A stretch of DNA of 64,000 nucleotides, from contig PHAG01000006.1 of the NCBI GenBank assembly GCA_002841625.1, forward strand, positions 124,001 to 188,000, given 5' to 3'. The stretch comes from Firmicutes bacterium HGW-Firmicutes-1 (GTDB lineage Bacteria > Bacillota > Clostridia > Lachnospirales > Vallitaleaceae). The notes below the pieces were generated by a model, which made no database searches, was not told the origin of the DNA, and saw nothing but the letters and a program-made list of their open reading frames with translations. Positions 28,373 through 36,852 of this stretch are shown piece after piece; positions within the stretch are counted from its first letter, which is position 1; the number at the start of each line of letters is the position of its first letter. The position numbers and the translations under genes are program-made.

Positions 28373-29497
28373 ATGTCATCAGTTGAGTTAAGAGGTCTTG
28401 AAAAAGTATACCCAAATGGATTTAAGGCAGTTCATGGGATAAACCTGAAAATTAGAGATGGAGAATTTATGGTTTTTGTTGGTCCATCTGGATGTGCAAA
28501 ATCTACAAGTCTTCGAATGATTGCAGGCTTAGAGGAAATCTCCGGAGGAGAAGTAGCCATTGGTGATCGTATTGTAAACGATATACCACCCAAAGATAGA
28601 GGTATAGCTATGGTATTCCAAAATTATGCCCTCTATCCACATATGACAGTATTTGATAATATGGCTTTTTCACTAAAAATGAAAAAGGTTCCAAAGGCAG
28701 AGATTAAAATTAGAGTCGCAGAAGCAGCTAAAATTTTGGAAATAGAAGATTTGTTAGGTCGAAAACCTAAGCAACTATCCGGAGGGCAACGTCAAAGGGT
28801 TGCCGTAGGTAGGGCAATTGTAAGAGACCCAGAAGTATTCTTATTTGATGAGCCACTCTCTAATCTAGATGCAAAGCTTCGAGTAAATATGAGAGTTCAA
28901 CTTACGCAGTTACATCAAAAACTGAAGAATACCATGATATATGTTACCCACGATCAGGTTGAGGCTATGACAATGGGGGATAGGATATGTGTCATGAATC
29001 TAGGGAAAATTATGCAAGTTGATACACCACTTAATCTTTATCATTATCCTGCAAACAAATTTGTAGCGGGTTTTATTGGTTCACCAGCAATGAATTTAAT
29101 TGAAGGCGTTCTAATTAAAAAGAATGATGTAACGTTCGTAAAGATTGGAGGTGAAGAATTCCAAGTTTCTATTGAAAAATCTTCTAGAATGGAGGAAAGT
29201 ATTAATAAAAAAGTATGGCTAGGCATTAGACCCGAAGACATTGAATTGTCAAATGACCAGAATGAAAATGATATTGATGGATATGTAGAAGTTATAGAAC
29301 ATTTAGGGAATGAAAGTTACATACATTTTAAACTAGGTGACATTAAGTTAGTATCCCGAATTAATTCGTTGGATTCTAAGGACATCAAAGTTGAAAGAAG
29401 TCATTCATTTAAGTTCTGTATGGAGAAATGCCATGTTTTTGACTATGAATCAGAAGAAAATATTAGTATATTGGAGGAAGGGAATTATGAAGTTTAA
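28373..29497 (+). CDS. carbohydrate ABC transporter ATPase (MsmX/UgpC type)
   Basis: A 374-residue ATPase of the CUT1 family that energises sugar import. The ABC domain has the signature LSGGQRQR, Walker B VFLFDEP, the D-loop SNLDAKL and the H-loop THD. The C-terminal TOBE/OB region carries WLGIRPEDI. The Walker A reads GPSGCAKST, with Ala where the second invariant Gly of GxxxxGK[ST] is expected (codon GCA). I have the impression this variant occurs in some clostridial members but could not check. The stop overlaps the next gene by 11 nt. Many Firmicutes use one such ATPase for several importers; here it is part of the operon. Confidence 0.92.
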   Translation: MSSVELRGLEKVYPNGFKAVHGINLKIRDGEFMVFVGPSGCAKSTSLRMIAGLEEISGGEVAIGDRIVNDIPPKDRGIAMVFQNYALYPHMTVFDNMAFSLKMKKVPKAEIKIRVAEAAKILEIEDLLGRKPKQLSGGQRQRVAVGRAIVRDPEVFLFDEPLSNLDAKLRVNMRVQLTQLHQKLKNTMIYVTHDQVEAMTMGDRICVMNLGKIMQVDTPLNLYHYPANKFVAGFIGSPAMNLIEGVLIKKNDVTFVKIGGEEFQVSIEKSSRMEESINKKVWLGIRPEDIELSNDQNENDIDGYVEVIEHLGNESYIHFKLGDIKLVSRINSLDSKDIKVERSHSFKFCMEKCHVFDYESEENISILEEGNYEV

Positions 29498-30827
29498 AAA
29501 ATTGTTATCAATTGCATTATTAGTTACTATGATTCTTAATTTAGCATTTACGGGGTGTGCTAAAAAAGATGAACCAGCTACACCAGGAGAAACTCCAGCC
29601 AAGGCTGAAGTTGTAGAGGTAGATATTTTCCAATTTAAAGTTGAAATTAATGCAGAGCTTCAAGCTGCAATCGAAGCATATCAAGACATGAATCCTAATG
29701 TAAAGATTAATCTTGAAACAGTAGGTGGTGGAGACGATTATGGCGCGGCACTTCTTGCTAAATTCCAATCAGGGAGTGAACCAGATATCTACAATGTAGG
29801 TGGACCTCAAGATGTAGCAGATTGGATGGGTAAACTTGAAGACCTTTCAGATCAACCATGGGTTAAGGATGCGGTTGAAGGCGTGCTTTCAGGTGTAACG
29901 ATGGATAGTAAGGTTTATGGTTTACCATACGCTATCGAAGGTTATGGATTCGCATACAATAAGGCTATATTTGAAGATGCAGGAATCGATGCATCAAAAA
30001 TTAAAGATTATGCAAGCTTAGAGACAGCAGTAGTAGAGCTTGATAAAAAAATCAAATCAGGTGAGTTAAGCGATAAATATCCTCTTTTAGAAGCTGTATT
30101 TGAATTTCCAGCTAAAGAAACATGGGTAACTGGATTACATTTAGCTAACGTAGCACTTTCTCAAGAATTTTCAAGTTCAATTGAAGCGAACGAAGCAAAG
30201 TCAGTTGAATTCAAATATGCGGATGCCTTCAAAAAGTTAGTCGATATTCAAGCAGATTATTCAAGTAGTGCTAAGAAAAAAGGCAATTTAAATGCTGTTG
30301 ATTATGCTACTCAAGTTGATAATGGATTAGCAATCGAAAGAGTTGCTATTATTCAACAAGGTAACTGGATCTATGGTGGTATTGAGGGAATTGACGAAAC
30401 AGTTGCATCAAATCTAGCTTTTCTTCCTATTCCTATAGAAGGTGGAAAGGGAGACAGCGTACCAGTTGGTGTGCCAATGTATTGGACAGTAAACAGTGCA
30501 AGTCCAGATGCTGAGAAAACTGCAGCTAAAGATTTCTTGAACTGGTTATATACTTCAGAAGAAGGCAAGAAAATAGTAGTTGAAAAATTCTTTTTTATTC
30601 CACCACTAACTACATATGTTGGTATTGATCCTAAAGATCCACTAGGAAAATCAATAAAAGAATATGCAGATCAAGGAAAGACAATGCCATGGGTATTTAT
30701 GGGATATCCTACTGGATGGGGAATGGAAGTACTTGGTGCTGAACTTCAAAAATACTTAGCAGGTGATATCACTTGGGAAGAAGCAATCAATAATTCAAAA
30801 GATCAATGGGTTGAATTAAGAAAATAA
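29487..30827 (+). CDS. sugar-binding lipoprotein of ABC transporter
   Basis: A 446-residue extracellular solute-binding protein of the CUT1 (MalE-like) family. The signal MKFKKLLSIALLVTMILN ends in the lipobox AFTGC, followed by an Ala/Pro/Glu linker (KKDEPATPGETPAK). Conserved family features include the QSGSEPDIYNVG segment and a NWIYGGI stretch. The start ATG at 29487 has GGAGGAAGGG upstream and opens directly into the signal peptide; the reading frame extends further upstream without a fitting start. A terminator follows, so this gene probably accumulates more transcript than the permeases behind it. Confidence 0.92.
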   Translation: MKFKKLLSIALLVTMILNLAFTGCAKKDEPATPGETPAKAEVVEVDIFQFKVEINAELQAAIEAYQDMNPNVKINLETVGGGDDYGAALLAKFQSGSEPDIYNVGGPQDVADWMGKLEDLSDQPWVKDAVEGVLSGVTMDSKVYGLPYAIEGYGFAYNKAIFEDAGIDASKIKDYASLETAVVELDKKIKSGELSDKYPLLEAVFEFPAKETWVTGLHLANVALSQEFSSSIEANEAKSVEFKYADAFKKLVDIQADYSSSAKKKGNLNAVDYATQVDNGLAIERVAIIQQGNWIYGGIEGIDETVASNLAFLPIPIEGGKGDSVPVGVPMYWTVNSASPDAEKTAAKDFLNWLYTSEEGKKIVVEKFFFIPPLTTYVGIDPKDPLGKSIKEYADQGKTMPWVFMGYPTGWGMEVLGAELQKYLAGDITWEEAINNSKDQWVELRK

Positions 30828-30849
30828 ATAATATAATTTATTGCTAGAA

Positions 30850-30879
30850 TGAGGAGGATAATCCTCCTCATTTTTTCTT
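30850..30879 (+). terminator. intra-operon terminator after the binding-protein gene
   Basis: Perfect 9-bp stem TGAGGAGGA / TCCTCCTCA with loop TAA, followed by TTTTTTCTT. Partial read-through here would set the usual excess of binding protein over membrane components. Confidence 0.88.
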
Positions 30880-30898
30880 ATTTATTATAAAAATACTG

Positions 30899-30960
30899 CA
30901 TATGAAATTGGAATAGTGGCAGATAGGTAACGAGAGCTTGAACTTGGCGCAGCCATTTTC
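30899..30960 (+). repeat. family B intergenic palindromic repeat, copy 1
   Basis: Matches two other places in the window (48563-48600 and 52600-52663). Shared core: ATTGGAA, then AGYGGC, then GGTAACGAG, then GCGNAGCC and ATTTTC. The ends form a hairpin (GAAAAGCGGC against GCCGATTTTC in the best copy). Here it lies between the operon terminator and the first permease gene. Confidence 0.75.
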
Positions 30961-31074
30961 ATTGTATATTATGAAAGCTCTGCATAAGCAATTGTTTCTG
31001 TTATATAAAAATGATCTGGTGGTATAAAATTAGTAACTAGGAAATAATCTATCATTTCTAGGAGGAGTCTCGTT

Positions 31075-31941
31075 ATGAAACATTCTAAGACTTGGTTTAG
31101 TGTATTTGTAGGTCCGATCTTAATGACATTTGCAATCGTAGTTATCATACCAATGTTTCTAGGGATTTATTATTCCTTTACAGATTGGAATGGGATTAAC
31201 AACAATGCAACTTGGATTGGAATTCAGAATTATATAAAAGTTTTTACGGATGACAAAAATTTTCTTAATGCATTTATTTTTACAGCCAAATTCACTGTAG
31301 TGTCTGTATTTATGATTAATTTTATAGGATTTTCATTGGCCTTAATCGTAACAAAAGTCCCTAAATTTAGTGGAGTTTATAGAAGTATATTCTTTATGCC
31401 AAATTTAATTGGAGGACTCATACTTGGATTTTTGTGGCAGTTTATTTTTATAAATGCCTTTGGATATGTTGGAAAGGTAATGGAGTGGGATTCCTTAACA
31501 GGATGGTTATCTAATGAAACAACAGGATTTTGGGGTCTAGCAATTCTTATGGCATGGCAGATGTCAGGTTATATGATGGTTATTTATATAGCTGCAATAC
31601 AAAACATTCCAGAATCATTAATTGAGGCTGCAAAAGTTGATGGTGCAACACCCTTCCAAAGACTTAAAAATATTACAATTCCACTGGTTGCTCCTGCATT
31701 CACAGTTGGAATATTCTTATCACTATCAAATTCATTTAAGTTGTATGATCAGAACTTATCACTGACTGGTGGTGATCCTGCTCATACCACTGAAATGTTA
31801 TCTATGAATATTTATAATACTGCATTTGTTTTTAGAGATATGGGAATAGCCCAAGCCAAAGCCGTCATATTTTTAGTTGTTGTGGCAGGGATATCATTAA
31901 CACAGATGTATTTTTCTAAGAAGAGGGAGGTGGAGATGTAA
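31075..31941 (+). CDS. sugar ABC transporter permease (MalF/UgpA type)
   Basis: A 288-residue CUT1 permease with six predicted membrane segments and the cytoplasmic coupling EAA motif EAAKVDGATPFQRLKNITIP near residue 185. The ribosome site AGGAGGAG lies a few bases ahead of the start. The stop overlaps the ATG of the second permease by one base. It should form a heterodimer with that permease and use the MsmX-type ATPase upstream. Confidence 0.93.
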   Translation: MKHSKTWFSVFVGPILMTFAIVVIIPMFLGIYYSFTDWNGINNNATWIGIQNYIKVFTDDKNFLNAFIFTAKFTVVSVFMINFIGFSLALIVTKVPKFSGVYRSIFFMPNLIGGLILGFLWQFIFINAFGYVGKVMEWDSLTGWLSNETTGFWGLAILMAWQMSGYMMVIYIAAIQNIPESLIEAAKVDGATPFQRLKNITIPLVAPAFTVGIFLSLSNSFKLYDQNLSLTGGDPAHTTEMLSMNIYNTAFVFRDMGIAQAKAVIFLVVVAGISLTQMYFSKKREVEM

Positions 31942-32765
31942 TGAGTAATAAAATAAAGAAATATGGATTTGCGACACTTTGTTTTTTATTAGCAGTGTTT
32001 TACATGTCTCCACTTTATTTGGTAGTAACAAACTCGTTTAAATCGCAAAAGGGCATAGCCATTAACTCTATGAAATTACCTTTTGGAGAATACTTTAGAC
32101 CAGACAATTATATTACTGCTTTCAAGCAACTAGACTTTATTCATTCATTTATGAATTCATTGAGTATTACGGTCATTAGTACGGTGATCATCATTATATT
32201 CTCTTCAATGGCAGCATGGATGTTGGTGAGAAGCAATACTAAATTAAGTACATTTTTGTTTTTTATGTTTGCAGTAGCTATGTTAATACCATTTCAGTCA
32301 GTTATGTTGCCTTTAATAAATATTATGGGTAAGATCGGTTTCTTAAATAGAGGTGGACTCATATTTATGTATCTTGGTTTTGGATCTTCACTTTCAATTA
32401 TTTTATACCACGGATTTATAAAAAGCGTTCCAAAGGAGCTTGAGGAAGCAGCTATTATTGATGGGTGTAATACTTTTCAAGTGTTTTGGAAGATTGTATT
32501 TCCATTATTAAAGCCGATAACTGTAACAGTAAGTATTCTAAATTCAATGTGGATATGGAATGACTTCTTATTACCACAACTCGTAATAAATAAACCTGAG
32601 TGGCATACGATACCACTAAAAATGTTCTATTTCTTTGGACAGTATTCTAAAAAGTGGAATTTAGCGTTACCGGGCTTAATCATTGCAATGATACCAATTG
32701 TAGTTTTTTACATCATTGCACAGAAACATATTGTTAAGGGTATCACCCAAGGTTCAATAAAGTAA
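31941..32765 (+). CDS. sugar ABC transporter permease (MalG/UgpE type)
   Basis: A 274-residue partner permease with six membrane segments. The EAA loop is EEAAIIDGCNTFQVFWKIVFP near residue 165, followed by MWIWNDFLLP, which is typical of the second CUT1 permease. It is translationally coupled to the first permease. A structured repeat separates it from the glucosidase gene. Confidence 0.93.
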   Translation: MSNKIKKYGFATLCFLLAVFYMSPLYLVVTNSFKSQKGIAINSMKLPFGEYFRPDNYITAFKQLDFIHSFMNSLSITVISTVIIIIFSSMAAWMLVRSNTKLSTFLFFMFAVAMLIPFQSVMLPLINIMGKIGFLNRGGLIFMYLGFGSSLSIILYHGFIKSVPKELEEAAIIDGCNTFQVFWKIVFPLLKPITVTVSILNSMWIWNDFLLPQLVINKPEWHTIPLKMFYFFGQYSKKWNLALPGLIIAMIPIVVFYIIAQKHIVKGITQGSIK

Positions 32766-32770
32766 TTTGT

Positions 32771-32844
32771 TTAACCGATGTGCAAGAGAAGCTTGCATTC
32801 GGTTACGAAACCGTAGCGAATGCGGAGGTTTTGTAACATTGACA
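32771..32844 (+). repeat. family A structured repeat, copy 1 (upstream of GH31)
   Basis: About 73 bp, near-identical to 61743-61815 and sharing its 3' half with 45725-45764. It folds as two nested hairpins: ACCGAtgTGCAA with TTGCAttCGGT, and GTTACGAAACC with GGTTTTGTAAC (11 pairs, one G-T). It ends in AACATTGACA directly before the GGAGG of the next gene, so it sits in the leader of that gene. Confidence 0.85.
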
Positions 32845-32854
32845 GGAGGATGAG

Positions 32855-35056
32855 ATGATGAATGTATACAGAGTTGGGAATCCAATAAATTGTTATGCTA
32901 TAGATGAACAAATACTACCGTCAATTCAATTCAAGGGTAGTGTTATTCCCAATGACTTTTTTAGCTGTATCAAAATTGATAAGCAGAAAGGATTGACTCA
33001 TTTAACACATATCCTTCAAGAAGAGGATATGATCATTGGGTTAGGTCAATCTGTTCATGGGATGAATAAAAGAGGAACAGTTATAAAATCATTTTGTTCT
33101 GATGATGCGCTACACACACCAGAAAAAGAGGCATTATATGGTGCTCATAACTTTTTTATTTCTGAAAATAGAGAAAGAGTTGGGATTTTTATTGATTTCC
33201 CTGGCGAGATTATATATGATGTTGGATTTAATGATAAGGATAAACTTGAAATTACGATTAAGGGGACTGATTTTGATATTTATTTTATCGAAGACGATTC
33301 ACTTAAGAAAATTACGAATCAGTTCCTGAAATTAATTGGAAGAAGTTATATTCCTCCTAAGTGGGGATTTGGTTATCAACAGTGTAGGTGGAGTTATAAA
33401 ACTGCTGAAGAAATCAAACAGGTTGGAAGAAAGTTCAGAGAAAATAAAATACCTTGTGATGCTATTTATTTAGATATAGATTATATGGAAAGATATAAGG
33501 ATTTCACCGTGTGTGAAGAAAAATTCCCTGATTTTCAAGAATTTGTGAAGACGATGAAGGATGAGGGCTTTAGACTAATTCCTATTATTGATGCTGGAGT
33601 AAAGATTGAAGAAAATTATGATGTCTATGAGGAAGGGGTTCAGAAGGGATATTTTTGTACAGATGAAAAAGGAGATCCTTTTGTAGCAGCCGTTTGGCCA
33701 GGATTGGTACATTTCCCGGATTTTTTGAATTTAGAGGCTAGAAAATGGTTTGGTCAGAAGTACAAAGTGCTTACAGATATGGGAATTGATGGGTTTTGGA
33801 ATGACATGAATGAACCTGCAATATTCTATACAAAAGAAGGATTAAGAGATTTTTATAAAGAAGTTGAAAAAGCCAAATCCATTGAATTAGATATTCATTC
33901 GTATTTCGATCTCATGGGTAAAGTAGAGAACCTAGCCAATAATATTGAGGATTATAAAAAGTTTTATCATAGCATTGAAGGTGTTAAAGTAAGACATGAT
34001 CAAGTACATAATTTATATGGTTACAATATGACGAAATCGGCGGCTGAAGGCTTAGATGAAATTGAACCAGACAAGAGGTTCTTGCTGTTCTCGAGAGCGT
34101 CATCAATTGGGATGCATAGATTTGGGGGCATATGGACTGGGGACAACAGTTCCTGGTGGGAACATATTCTTATGGCTATTCGTATGATGCCTTCCATCAA
34201 TATGTGTGGTTTCTTATATTCAGGCAGTGATACTGGTGGTTTTTCAAATAATGCAAGTGCAGAAATGGTTATAAGATGGACGCAGTTCAGCATTTTTACA
34301 CCGTTACTTAGGAATCATAGTGTGATGGGAAGTAGATATCAGGAGCCATATAGTTATGATGATGACACAAAAAACATATTGAGAAATGTGATCGAGTTGA
34401 GATATGCATTGATACCATATTTATATTCAGAATATATGAAGGCAGCTCTGCATAATAAGATGCTATTTTCGAACCTATTATTTGAGTATGATGGTAAGAG
34501 AGAACGGGATATAGATAATCAAGTTTTATGTGGAGAGTCATTGATGCTATCTCCAATTTATGTGAACAACGCAAGAGGAAGATATGTTTATTTGCCAGAA
34601 GATATGGTGCTTTGGAAGGTTAAGAATTATAGAGAAAATAATTTGCAATTAATGAAAGCAGGGGATCACTTTGTCAATGTTAAATTAGATGAAGTTCCTA
34701 TATTTCTTAGAAAAAATAGATTGTTAGTAGTTGGGAACTCTGCAGAGACAGTAGAGAAGCTTGATCATAGTAAGCTAAGGGTTTTAGGTTTTGTTAGCGA
34801 CGGTGCAACATATTCATACTATGATGATGATGGAGTTACGAAAGAGTATTTGAAGGGATATTACAAAACTATAAATATTACCGTTGAAAAAACCGGTGAA
34901 GCTGTTTTGATTTCAATTGTAAATAGGAATAATGATGAAGTTAAGGAATTGGAATTTGTGATTATGGATGATTTAGGTAATCACTATTATAGTAAAATAG
35001 AGTGTAAGGATACTAGTAAATTTCAGTGTAAGAAGGTGGAGAACAATGCAAGGTAG
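32855..35056 (+). CDS. GH31 alpha-glucosidase
   Basis: A 733-residue cytoplasmic exo-glucosidase without signal peptide. The GH31 nucleophile is the Asp of DGFWNDMNEPA (near residue 312), and the acid/base region is GSDTGGF (near 450). N-terminal beta-sandwich and C-terminal beta domains are present, as usual for the family. It would split glucose from imported malto- or isomalto-oligosaccharides. Two adjacent ATGs (32855 and 32858) follow AGGAGG; either could be used. The 3' end overlaps malQ by 11 nt, which implies coupled translation. Confidence 0.93.
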   Translation: MMNVYRVGNPINCYAIDEQILPSIQFKGSVIPNDFFSCIKIDKQKGLTHLTHILQEEDMIIGLGQSVHGMNKRGTVIKSFCSDDALHTPEKEALYGAHNFFISENRERVGIFIDFPGEIIYDVGFNDKDKLEITIKGTDFDIYFIEDDSLKKITNQFLKLIGRSYIPPKWGFGYQQCRWSYKTAEEIKQVGRKFRENKIPCDAIYLDIDYMERYKDFTVCEEKFPDFQEFVKTMKDEGFRLIPIIDAGVKIEENYDVYEEGVQKGYFCTDEKGDPFVAAVWPGLVHFPDFLNLEARKWFGQKYKVLTDMGIDGFWNDMNEPAIFYTKEGLRDFYKEVEKAKSIELDIHSYFDLMGKVENLANNIEDYKKFYHSIEGVKVRHDQVHNLYGYNMTKSAAEGLDEIEPDKRFLLFSRASSIGMHRFGGIWTGDNSSWWEHILMAIRMMPSINMCGFLYSGSDTGGFSNNASAEMVIRWTQFSIFTPLLRNHSVMGSRYQEPYSYDDDTKNILRNVIELRYALIPYLYSEYMKAALHNKMLFSNLLFEYDGKRERDIDNQVLCGESLMLSPIYVNNARGRYVYLPEDMVLWKVKNYRENNLQLMKAGDHFVNVKLDEVPIFLRKNRLLVVGNSAETVEKLDHSKLRVLGFVSDGATYSYYDDDGVTKEYLKGYYKTINITVEKTGEAVLISIVNRNNDEVKELEFVIMDDLGNHYYSKIECKDTSKFQCKKVENNAR

Positions 35057-36536
35057 AACAAGTGGGATATTGCTTCATATATCATCCCTACCTAATCAGT
35101 ATGGTATAGGTACTTTTGGCAAGGAGGCATATGAATTTGTAGACTTCCTAAAACAATCAGGACAGAGCTATTGGCAGCTTCTTCCTCTGGTACATACTGG
35201 ATTCGGTAATTCACCTTATCAAGGGTATTCTACATTTGCAGGAAATCCATTGTTCATTAACTACGAAATACTAGAAGAAGAAGGAGTTTTAGATCAAGAT
35301 GATTATAAAACATTAGATTATTGTGATGAAACATCAAAGGTAAACTTTGAGAAGGTTGAAAGAATCAACTTAATTGTATTAAGGAAAGCATTCTCTAAGA
35401 TAAATGCAACAATAAAAAAAGAAATATCCGAATTTGAAAATGAGCACCACTGGTTACATAATTATTCTGAATTTATGGCTATAAAAATAAAAAACAAAAA
35501 TATCCAATGGCAGGATTGGCCTGCTGAATTAAAATTTAGAAAAGAAGTCGCATTAGAAGAAATTAGAGTTGAATTAAAAGAAGAAATTGAATTCTGGAAG
35601 TTCGTTCAATTTACATTTTTTAAGCAATGGAATAAATTGAAAAATTATGCCAATAAAAACAACATTAAAATTATTGGAGATATCCCCATATATGTCTCTA
35701 CAGATAGTTCTGATACATGGGCTAATAGAGATATTTTTAACTTTGATATAAATTGTATGCCAAAGACTGTAGCGGGTTGTCCACCTGATGCATTTTCAAA
35801 AACAGGTCAGCTTTGGGGAAATCCTATTTATAACTGGGGAGTACTAGAAAGACAAGGCTTCAAGTGGTGGATAGAGCGTATTGAAGGTTGTATGGAATTA
35901 TATGATGTCATTAGAATTGACCATTTTAGAGGCCTAGAATCATATTGGGATATTCCATTCGGAGATGAAACTGCGAAAGATGGGATGTGGGTCAAAGGGC
36001 CGGGCATGAAGTTAATCCATGCAATTGAGACGAATATTAAAAATGTAGATATTATAGCCGAAGACTTAGGATATCTTACAGATGATGTGATAAAACTTCT
36101 TAAGGATTCCGGTTATCCTGGTATGAAGGTGCTACAATTTGCCTTTGATTCAAGGGAAGTGAGTGATTACTTACCTCACAACTATGATAAAAACTGTATT
36201 GCATATACCGGTACACATGATAATGATACCGTTATGGGATGGATGGTAAATGCAGATAAAAAAGATGTAACAAAGGCAATTGCTTACTTGAAATTAGACG
36301 AGACAGAAGGGTATAGCTGGGGATTTATTAGAGCAGCCTGGAGCACAGTTGCGAAACTAGCAGTTGCACCAATGCAAGATTTCTTAGGGCTAGATACAAG
36401 TGCTAGAATGAACATTCCCTCTACTATTGGGAACAATTGGGAATGGAGATTGACGAAGGATCAAATTCATGAAGCATTAAGCTTAAGAATATATACAATG
36501 ACTAAATTATACGGAAGGTTGGAAGAAAATGTTTGA
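35046..36536 (+). CDS. malQ: 4-alpha-glucanotransferase (GH77, amylomaltase)
   Basis: A 496-residue disproportionating enzyme that moves glucan segments between maltodextrins. The N-terminus RTSGILLHISSLPNQYGIGTFG is diagnostic. Catalytic residues are visible as the Asp of IRIDHFRG, the Glu of IIAEDLG and the Asp of THDNDT. Length is normal. It works with the GH31 enzyme to convert imported maltodextrins to glucose, and it closes the operon. A RAYT-type palindrome begins about 12 nt after the stop. Confidence 0.95.
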   Translation: MQGRTSGILLHISSLPNQYGIGTFGKEAYEFVDFLKQSGQSYWQLLPLVHTGFGNSPYQGYSTFAGNPLFINYEILEEEGVLDQDDYKTLDYCDETSKVNFEKVERINLIVLRKAFSKINATIKKEISEFENEHHWLHNYSEFMAIKIKNKNIQWQDWPAELKFRKEVALEEIRVELKEEIEFWKFVQFTFFKQWNKLKNYANKNNIKIIGDIPIYVSTDSSDTWANRDIFNFDINCMPKTVAGCPPDAFSKTGQLWGNPIYNWGVLERQGFKWWIERIEGCMELYDVIRIDHFRGLESYWDIPFGDETAKDGMWVKGPGMKLIHAIETNIKNVDIIAEDLGYLTDDVIKLLKDSGYPGMKVLQFAFDSREVSDYLPHNYDKNCIAYTGTHDNDTVMGWMVNADKKDVTKAIAYLKLDETEGYSWGFIRAAWSTVAKLAVAPMQDFLGLDTSARMNIPSTIGNNWEWRLTKDQIHEALSLRIYTMTKLYGRLEENV

Positions 36537-36547
36537 TCAAAAAGCCC

Positions 36548-36570
36548 TTTAAAGGGGACAGGCACTTTTG
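36548..36570 (+). repeat. left copy of AAAGGGGACAGGCACTT, RAYT-associated palindrome
   Basis: AAAGGGGACAGGCACTT occurs here and again in inverted orientation at 38484-38504. The GGGGACAGGCAC motif is commonly seen beside IS200-like REP-associated transposase genes in Firmicutes, and one lies inside this interval. Confidence 0.8.
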
Positions 36571-36784
36571 CCTTATTTTAAGGGAATATAAAGGTAAAAT
36601 TGAAATGGTACCCATGATTTAAACACATTTTTTTTGTGTCTATCCTATGGGTATCTATTTTATTTGCAAATTGAGGAGTGATTATCTTTGCCGTTGTCTC
36701 AAATGCTTATTTAAATAATAAGTCTATTATACTGGAATGGCATCAAGTGTTAGCTAATAATATAGCTAAGATTTTGAGATATTC

Positions 36785-36813
36785 TTGACAAGTTAGCCAT
36801 AAAGAAGTAAAAT
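36785..36813 (+). promoter_or_regulatory. sigma-A promoter of the Phd-Uma2 gene
   Basis: Consensus TTGACA (36785-36790), 17-nt spacer, TAAAAT (36808-36813). The palindrome TTAGCTA/TAGCTAA lies 16 nt upstream. It is a candidate operator for the Phd-like N-terminal domain of the encoded protein, since Phd/YefM proteins bind palindromes at their own promoters. Confidence 0.8.
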
Positions 36814-36852
36814 ATACCTAAAACAGCAAACGAATTTTAGGGAGATGGTAAA

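Larger units (their letters stand above)
36537..36852 (+). other. 316-nt intergenic: repeat end, hairpin, palindrome and promoter
   Basis: No gene. It holds the left transposon-type repeat, an imperfect hairpin (36609-36655, TACCCAT ... ATGGGTA with inner ACACA/TGTGT), a perfect inverted repeat TTAGCTA-N6-TAGCTAA (36750-36769) and a sigma-A promoter for the Phd-Uma2 gene. Confidence 0.75.
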
